A stretch of 64,000 bases of DNA, taken from the NCBI GenBank assembly GCA_963691655.1, contig OY829326.1, positions 40,265,989 through 40,329,988 on the forward strand, read 5' to 3'. Both the position numbers and the translations under genes were made by a program. Under the pieces are notes generated by a model that did no database searches, was not told the DNA's origin, and saw only the letters and a list, made by a program, of their open reading frames with translations. The stretch's first letter is position 1. Every line of letters begins with the position of its first letter. Shown here in pieces: positions 25,601 to 34,600 of this stretch. Source of the DNA: Toxonevra muliebris. Its lineage: Eukaryota; Arthropoda; Insecta; Diptera; Pallopteridae.

Positions 25601-28600
25601 AACAAAAATTTTGTGACATGGTTTAAGTTTTGTTGGCTGGTAAATATTTTATATCTACATATTTTTTGTTTTTTTTTTGTTTTATAATTACTTTGATGCA
25701 TAGTAATAATAATATTTTTTCTTAATTTTTTCGCAAACTATATTAATTTTTGGCTGTGATTTTAATTAAGTGCATAAATTGCATAGTTCCATTCACTCCC
25801 CATTTCGTTGCTGTTCTGGCATCAAAATTTTTTTTTTTTTTTTTTTACTGGTTGCCGCAGTTTATTTCTTGTCTGCATGCATATTTTATTTTAGCCTAGT
25901 CAATTAAAATTGTTATTGTTTTTACCATATTTCTTCTGTGCCCTGAAATTGTTGTCAAGTTATCGCTGTTTGCCTTTTGTGTGCGTGTATGAATTGGCAA
26001 AAATTATGGAAATTTTATTTAAAATTTTTTTTTTGTGTTTTTGTTTTGTTTTGTGCACATTTGCAATTTCAGTTTTTGTTTATTATAGTCATGTGTAATT
26101 ATGTGCTTATGAACTCCTTTATTAATTTAAATGAATCGCCAGTCAACATTATTTACAGCTAGTTGAAAAAAAAACAGACAGTGCAATCTTTAATGAATTT
26201 AAAATCGATTAATCGTAGGTACTTGATTTCTTTTCCTTAAAATTATTAATTTAAATATATGAGAGTGCTCTATAGTCAGCTGAGTGCAATTTAACAGTAC
26301 GGAGTACCTTGAAAGAAAGATCCTGTATTGAACATCGTGCAACAGGCAAAAACCAGATTTAGATTCAAAAAGTATTTTAAGTATTAGTCTCACTGATCAC
26401 AATTCTGTGGTCAGTATTTTTGAAGCTCCTCTTAAAAGTCAAAAACTCCACTGCATTTCTCTGACTTTTAGAAACTTTTCCGAATATCAAGTGAAATTGT
26501 CTTAATTCGGAGAACTTTTTCACTAACTTGGGATGTAAAGTTTATATTCCACAACTATTTCCCAAAAATTATAAAATACACTCCAACTTCAAGTATTTAT
26601 TATACTTATTAACTTTAATAAAATTTAAGAACTTGCAAAATTTAATTTTCGCATTTCAGCAATTTGAAGCTGCATTTTGTCACACGTTGCATTCAGTGAA
26701 TTGCAAATGAATGCAGTAGCAGCAACAGCTAATTTTGCATTCAGTACAGTAGTTGATCTGGCATTATAATAACCATTATTATGTGCCACGATTAATATTT
26801 TATAAATATTTCGTTGTTTAAGATTTAATCACAAAAAAAAGAAAAAAAAAAAAAAACAACGAACAAATGAAAATTATAGAAATTGTGATTTTCTTTTGTG
26901 TAATTGAAAATTTGCATAATAATTAGAATTGAAATCCAGGCAACAACAGCAATAACAAAAAATATTAGTAATAAATAAAAGCAATGATAATAATATATGT
27001 ATATAAACGTTAAACAAAATAGATAAATCGCGTGTGTTGAACAAAAAGAAAATCTTAAAGTTGACCTTAAATCAATCAGAAAATAACAACTTAGTACAAA
27101 GAAAAACGTGAATTTTTGCTTTATATTTAAGTAGTTAGAAATTTCATGCCGCAAATAACTTCCTTTAAAAATAAAAAAAATTCCCTCGTAATTTGATATA
27201 ATTATTCTATAGAAATTATTGAAATTGTGTTGTGCTTCAAAATGATACTACGCCATAAAAGTCATCATAATCAATTGAATGCGATTCGTTCATTTATACG
27301 AAATATGCTAAGCGTTAGGCACAAGACATCATCATCATCATCAACCTCAACGCCCCCCTCCACATACTGCACTCAAAGTGGCATATGGGCCGATATTATA
27401 ACGTGCCAACGTTGCGATGAGAATTTTATATTATTCTCAAATCTTCCTGATAAAATCAATGAGATTAAAATATGCTCAATGGGTAGGTGAAAAAATTTGA
27501 TAAGAGTTTCAAATGGAAGCTAAATTTAATTAGATACATAAAATATTGGTGTAGTTCAAAAGTAGTTGGCAAATAGGCGAAAATGGAGACTTTCCATATT
27601 TTTGACTACGTTATAAATATCGTTTTAAATTTCGTAAATATAAATAACGTATCTGAGATCGCTTTTTATAAAAAAAAAGTGTAAGTTAACGTCATCTCTT
27701 ATGAAATATAAAAAATGCGCTAGTGGTCCTGACACATTTTTGGCATTGGTCTTACTGAAATTAAAACACAATTGGAAAAAATACTTCAAGTTATAAAAAA
27801 GAGAAAACAAATTCAAAGAATCAAGCTGTGAAGAAGCTTAATTGTAAATAAGGAGTGAGATTGAAAAAATCGTTTTACCTAATAATTTTTTTTGGGTGTA
27901 AAATTTAAAAATTTCTTTGATCTAGTTATCTTTAAAAAATATGTCAGTTGTTATTTTTAATGACAAACATGTTGATTTATTGTGAGTTTGATCAAAATGA
28001 GTGAAGAAAAAGAATTATGTTTTAAAATTATTAAAAATTTTCAAAAAAAATCCAAATTGGTCCTACAAAAAATTGGCCAAAGAATTGAAGGTATGCCGTC
28101 AAACTGTTTCCAATGTTATTAAACAGTTTCAGGACAATCGATAGGAAACCTGGTTCGGGAAGAAAACAAGGACCACATGATATTGGGAAAGCCATGAAAA
28201 TAGAAAGCATATTGAAAAGATCTCCAAACACATCTGGTAGAAAAGTTGCCCGGTTAGCCCAGTGCTCTGACTATTTGATGCGAAAACTTAAAGTCAATGC
28301 AGGTTTGAAAACCGTTTAAAAATTATTGAATTTTATATATGTTAAGATTTTTTCGATCTCACTCCTTACTATAATAGTATATCCTACAAAATCCATAATG
28401 AAAAATAAAGATGATCGAGGTCTATGGTGCATTATTAATTATTTCCAAAAGTTTCCGCTAAAATTTCCCTTGACACACAAAAGCGAATAATTGAAAATTA
28501 AATAAAATTGCTAAAATCCTTTTAACAAAAAAAAAAAACGAAAAAATTCTCAGCCGGCCGGTTTAAAGCGAAGCTTGAACATTTTAATTATTATTGTGTA

Positions 28601-31600
28601 TTTATGTAATCAATGTGTGACATCCGATCGCATATACATGTAATTTAAAAAATATATAAATATGAGTAATGCCTATTTAATATTTATTTTCCAGATTTAC
28701 AAAAAAAAAAATCTTATTTAAATAAAACTATATGTATATTGTAAGTTCATATGTAAGAAACACAACTGAGGTGTAAATTGTGAGAATGTGCGTCATGTTT
28801 TGATTTTGTTTGTTTTGTCAACAAAAGAAATTTATTATTTGCAAAATACATACAAAATTATACGAAATTTGTCAAATGGATTTCCCATTATTTAATTTGT
28901 TAATATTATATTTTAATTTGTATTTTTTTTATTCTCATTTTTAGATAGACTAGCTGTGATAATAATCGGAATAGTAACATTAATTTTAGGCATAGTATTA
29001 TCATCAATTCCATGGCTGGATTATTTTATTTTAAAGGTAAGTGCTTAATTCACTATTTCTCTGATTTTCAATGCAACTTCACTCAAATGATTTTTAAATA
29101 TTTCTTCCTTTTCTTTTCGTTTGGTATTTTCTTTTTTAGAATTTAAGGCTGTGGAACGATACCTTAAGTTTTCATTATTGGCAAAGGCCTGGAGTCATAC
29201 GTTTAACAAAAGTCTATATATATAATGTAACGAATCCCGATGGATTTTTAAGCGGGGAAAAACCAAAACTACAAGAGGTTGGGCCTTTTGTTTACAGGTA
29301 ATTATTTATTACTATTTTTATTTGAGTAGTAGTCTAGCCAAACTATCGCCACCGGTAAATAAATAGAAAAAAAATTGAGACAGTAAATAAATTCTATTTT
29401 GATGTCTTTAAAATGAGTATAACGTAATTTTCAAACGAAATTTTAAATATTGTTGCTAATCAATTCTATATGTATTAATATAAGCAAACTTGGAATGTTC
29501 AAGGCAGAATTCATGGGAGCTCGGAATTTAAGCAAGGCACTAGTGAAAGTACTCGCCGTGGCATTGTGGTTAGGAGCCGTTCACATATTACGCAACGCAA
29601 TTTTTGACCAATTTCGAACCCTCCCCCCTGGTCGAAATGCAATGTAGCAAAACTTCTTTTTTAAATGTGCCCAATTTTCATATCTCAATATTTTTTATTT
29701 GGGATGATTTTTAAAGTGTAAAAAAATAAAAAATAAACTGATCTAAAAAAATTTTAACCTTGATTATCGTCGGATTCCCCTCCCATCCTCCCCCATCGAG
29801 CGTTACGTAATATATGAACTGCTCCTTATGTTCTGGCCAAAATAATCAAAAATAGGAAATATAATTTTTTATAGATAATAACAGTTTGGACTCTACAAAC
29901 CAAGTTTACCAACCTTATCACCTATAAGCGACTAAGTAAAATTACGTAGTTAAACTAAACGACTTTCACAATGTCGAAGGCGGAGCTAAAAGTTAATAGC
30001 GTAAACCTCTAAGTTAATATTTTATGACTTTCTTAGAAATGTTTTTAATATGACATTTTAATATAATTTTTAGAAATAAAAATGTGTCAGTCAAAAATTA
30101 ATTACACTCGTGATAATGATAAAAATCTACATTAATTTGAAATGCTTATGAATGTCTATTTTTTAGACAACAATTATTTTTATAAATACTTAAAGAAGTG
30201 TTTTTTTTAGCAAAGTTAGATGCAATTATTTTAAAATTAAAATTAATTTTAAGTTTTAACAATTGCTAACAATTCATTTAAGCACAAAATAATTAAAACT
30301 GAATTGATGCTTCTTTTCTAAACAATAATGTAAATTACTAAAGTGAATTTTTTATTGTTTACAAAAAAATCGCAAATGTAATAGAAAATTCACAAGTTTT
30401 CAACACTTCATTCATAAAGCTCGAATTATGAAAATCAATAATTAGGCCAATTAAAAAGTGCAACACTATTGCTATCGGTAATAAGCGTTAATCGCTAATT
30501 ATAGATTTCTAAGTGGAACAACAACCACACAATTACAGTAAATATCAATAACAACTACAATATTAATACAAATAAAAGTTGCTAAATGAGTACAATAAAG
30601 AAAATTGAAACCATAGCGAAAAAATTCAGTAGGAATAAATTAGCGGAAATTAACAACAATTCATTGAAAGAAATAAGTTTTGTTTACACTAACAAATTAA
30701 ATAGTTAATAAAAGTCTCTAGTAATAATTCATCTTTGTCATAATGTCATATAATTAAGAAACTATAATACAAGTTCTTCATTGAAAGGATTTAGAAAAAA
30801 AAATTAATTTGTACATAAGCATGCAAGAAATAATTAACCCTTATATTCGCAAGGTTTGATTACAATGAAAAAAATATATCATATGTAAAAAGATGAGATA
30901 AGAATGAAAGTCTCTCAGAGTTTTGTGAAAAAATTATTTTTTAAGATGTTATTCAAAAATAAGTGATTTTATCTAAAAAATACTTACACATGCGTATGAA
31001 CAACATGGACCCAATGTATCACTCCTAGTAGAGTTTTAGTGGCTCAATCCAAATATGGCAGCTTAATGTTTCTAGCATATCAGGTTTTTGGTAAAATCAA
31101 AACGACAGTTTTATTTAAATTTGAAAAATAATTTTTCCAAGTTTATAATTTCTAAAGTTATTAATTTATAAGAACAAAAATGGTTTTAAATGAAAGGTGT
31201 GTTATTATAGAATTCATAATTCACATTGGTATTAAGTTTGGTAGAAAAAAAAACGATAAGAACCCAGTTTGAATGGTTGTATCTTTGTAGATACTGTGAA
31301 TATTTAAGGGTTAAGAGGGACAATATTCCATGCTTTGTTTTGAGTTGACCAGTAACAGTTGATCTAAATTCGGGTCACTCAATTGAAACAAGCTCAACAA
31401 AGGGACATGTTTTTTTTGCAAATATATTGTAAATAAAACTGTTTGCAAATTAGAATTTTTCTTAATTATTTTAATATTTTACTATGTGATGGCTAAACAA
31501 ATAGTTAAGAGTCAAGCTAAGTCCACTTATTTGACTGAAATGTGGAACCACTTTTTTCCGGGATAATCATGCAACGAGTCATCTAATCCAATTGATTAAT

Positions 31601-34600
31601 AAACTTAATAGGACAATTTAAAATTATATATAGTCAAATTTAACATATAGACTAAAATTCAATGATTCAGATCTATAGAAAAAAAATTTACAATTTCCGA
31701 GGATTCTTGTTTGAATTAAAATTTTTCATTGTTTAAGTATCCCTCATGAAAGTAGTTACAAAGTACGTGTATTTATAGTAATTTAATGCAACAGGAAGGA
31801 TTTTCATAATATTTTGATATCTCAACTATTTTATTTACATTATAATTATAACAAATTATATGCACAAACACTATATAATTATTGATGCAATCGGTTCAAA
31901 TGTTCAAAGATTAACTTTTCAAAAACATTTCCTTTTTTCTATTCCATTAAAGCAATTATCTGAAATTAAAATGCTAAATGTAAACAATTTAACGATTAAT
32001 TATTGTATTTAAGTATTTATGATTTATCGAGTTTATTAAGATATCAAAAATAATTACTATATTTGAAAAACTAATTACAATATTGTTTTGTAATAAATTA
32101 GTTGGAAAGTTGGATGTCCAATTATGCAAATCATTTTTTATTACGAAAGGATATACACTGGTTTAAGACCACCAGTATATATGCACTATATCATGCACTG
32201 ATTTCAAGAAAATCGTTTATAGTGGGAGCCTCGTTTTAGCGAATGTATTTTTTCTTATTTTCTAGGACATAAGAAAGCAAAGGGGGAAAGACATATCCTT
32301 CTTAATTAAAACAAAAATATTGAAGAAAGTTCAAGTTTTTTCCATCGGATTTAAATTGCCTTTTTCTGGATCACTCTGGCGACGTTCCAATTTAAGCATC
32401 AGATTTTCTTAGCTTTCCTTAAGAACAAAATTTCGACGTTTTCCTCACGCAACAATTGTCTATATTTTGCAGACATTTTTGTCACTCCTTCAAATATTCC
32501 TTTTCACCACACAAGTAGTATAAAAAATGGTACATTTCGCTTAAATGCATCCCCTTAAAAAAGAAAGAGAAATTTTAGCTTTTTAGGTTTTTATTATCGT
32601 CAGTGTAAATATTGGGCTATTTAAACTTTATTTCATACAAAAGAATAATTGTTATTGATTTGTTCATACACATTTATTTACAAGCAAATCGCTTTCGATT
32701 GTTTTGACTTTATAAATACTACAAACTTGAAGAGTGTATCATATATTTCACAATCTCTTTGGCCTTGAACTGTTCAAGGCAAAGTAAATAATCAACAATA
32801 TAAAAACTATTTCCTCAAAACAATTCATTTAAAAAATAACAACAGAAATAAACAATCTCGCAAAAAAAATTGTCTTTACGCAAATTAATTTCATTATTAA
32901 CTATGTAATTACACTCAACGAAATAATTCCAAAGTAAAATGAAACCTGATTACCTGGATTAAGGATTGATGAATTGCCATTTAGCATCAAGCACACTTCT
33001 TCAACCACAATCCACAAATGCGTATGTAGATGAAATTTTTAATTTATAACTTTTGACTTCACCAGTTGTTTCGCATTCCCAAAAATTAGTTTTGTAGTTT
33101 TTCTCTACAAAAACAGTAAATTTTAAAAATATCAATTGTTTTCTGCCAGTGTATCATATACAAGCCTTCACTTTTACATTATATGTATGTATATAGACAC
33201 CTACAATGTATTGAATAAATAATTTAAATAATTTAATTGATAACCCCTTCAACATTCGCGACCTATCCAAAAAAAAAGAAAAAAAAATACAAAGTAGCTG
33301 AATTATGTTATTCTTTGAATTGTCGTAATTAATTAATTAATTCTATTTACATAGAGAGCGAAAAAATGCATCTTAAACTTTTCCAATAATTCATCGAGTT
33401 TTGGGAATTGACTTTGAAGTTTGAGTTTTAATGTACCTATATTTTGGCGGATACAGTGAAAACTATTTTACATGTCTCTGAATCTATAAGAGCTATAGAC
33501 GTGACAACTATACAGATCGGTACAGCCTGAAAATATGTCATGACTGTTAATCTTAACTGCTTTTTCCAATTTGTGATTATTATTATTTGAGGGATAGGAT
33601 GATCCAAAAGTCAGTCACTGTGACCAACATATAAGATCTATTGTACCAAGGCTCCAAATTATGAAAGAAATAAAGAAACAAAGGTAGATAAGGACCCACA
33701 CCTTAGCCGGGAACCTAACCCGGGACGGCGGTGTGACAAATTGTTTTCACTTGGTGGTTTTTCCATTACTTCTGTTCATCGCATCGAGTAAAATGAACAA
33801 CCATTTCTTCATTTAGATTTTAAGTTTTTGGTGGCAAGTATAATTACGCTGTGCAGCGTAACGACTATGATAGCTGAAAACTATTTGACCTAACAATAAA
33901 AACCCAATATAGGGTTTTGCCAAAAGTCTTGGTTGGCCATTCGATGCAGCACGTTGAAGCTGGTTTTTGGATCTCATTAACTGGCGTTTTCTATCTTTTC
34001 GGGATATAACTTTGCATTTCTAGATGTTTACGTCTGAGAATCTATTATAGTACCAAATTTTTGTCTTACACTGCAAAGTCAAATTTCTCCCTCTAATTGC
34101 TCTTTTTAGGCCAAAATAGTAGAATTTCAGACAGTTTTCTTGGCTTAAAATCTGTACGAAATATTCAATGAAGTTTAGAGTATCACCATTACCGGTTTTG
34201 CTATCGTCACTGAAGCTATATAAGAAATTTCACACTTTTTAAACTTTGCCGAGGAATTTTTTCCTTTTTGATTGTAATTTCAATAACTGTAATAAATTTG
34301 CCAAGTTTTGAACCTGAACCAGCAGCACTGAACTATGATAGGTCTTATAGAATATCTCATGATTATTATTAGTGATCATTTAACTTCTTCCCCCTCATTC
34401 TAACCGCAAACCACAAAAATTTACTCGTACACCATATTTATATAAACATAACGTGTAAAAAAAAAAATTAATATGATGCTTTAAACAATTATTTACAACG
34501 CAAAGAGAAAAAATATTTTTAAGCTATAATTAATATTTAAACCACAACTGACGTTGTTTGCGCATTAAAGTCACAACAACAGCAACAAAAATCAGGGCTA

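Larger units (their letters stand above)
16643..28944 (+). other. CD36 intron 1 (12.3 kb) for isoform A
   Basis: Runs from GTAAGT at 16643 to TTTTTAG at 28944. It contains the 160 bp MITE, the hAT-like remnant, BEL/Pao and LINE fragments, the alternative first exon and the deleted mariner. The remainder is AT-rich with simple repeats and no gene. Confidence 0.8.

Noticed and set aside
27227..27241. Upstream GTG as start of the alternative CD36 exon
   Set aside because: GTG is not a usual initiation codon in insects; the ATG at 27242 is the first in frame.
32167..32196. Short hairpin TATACACTGGT...ACCAGTATATA
   Set aside because: About 11 imperfect pairs in AT-rich DNA are expected by chance in a window this size.
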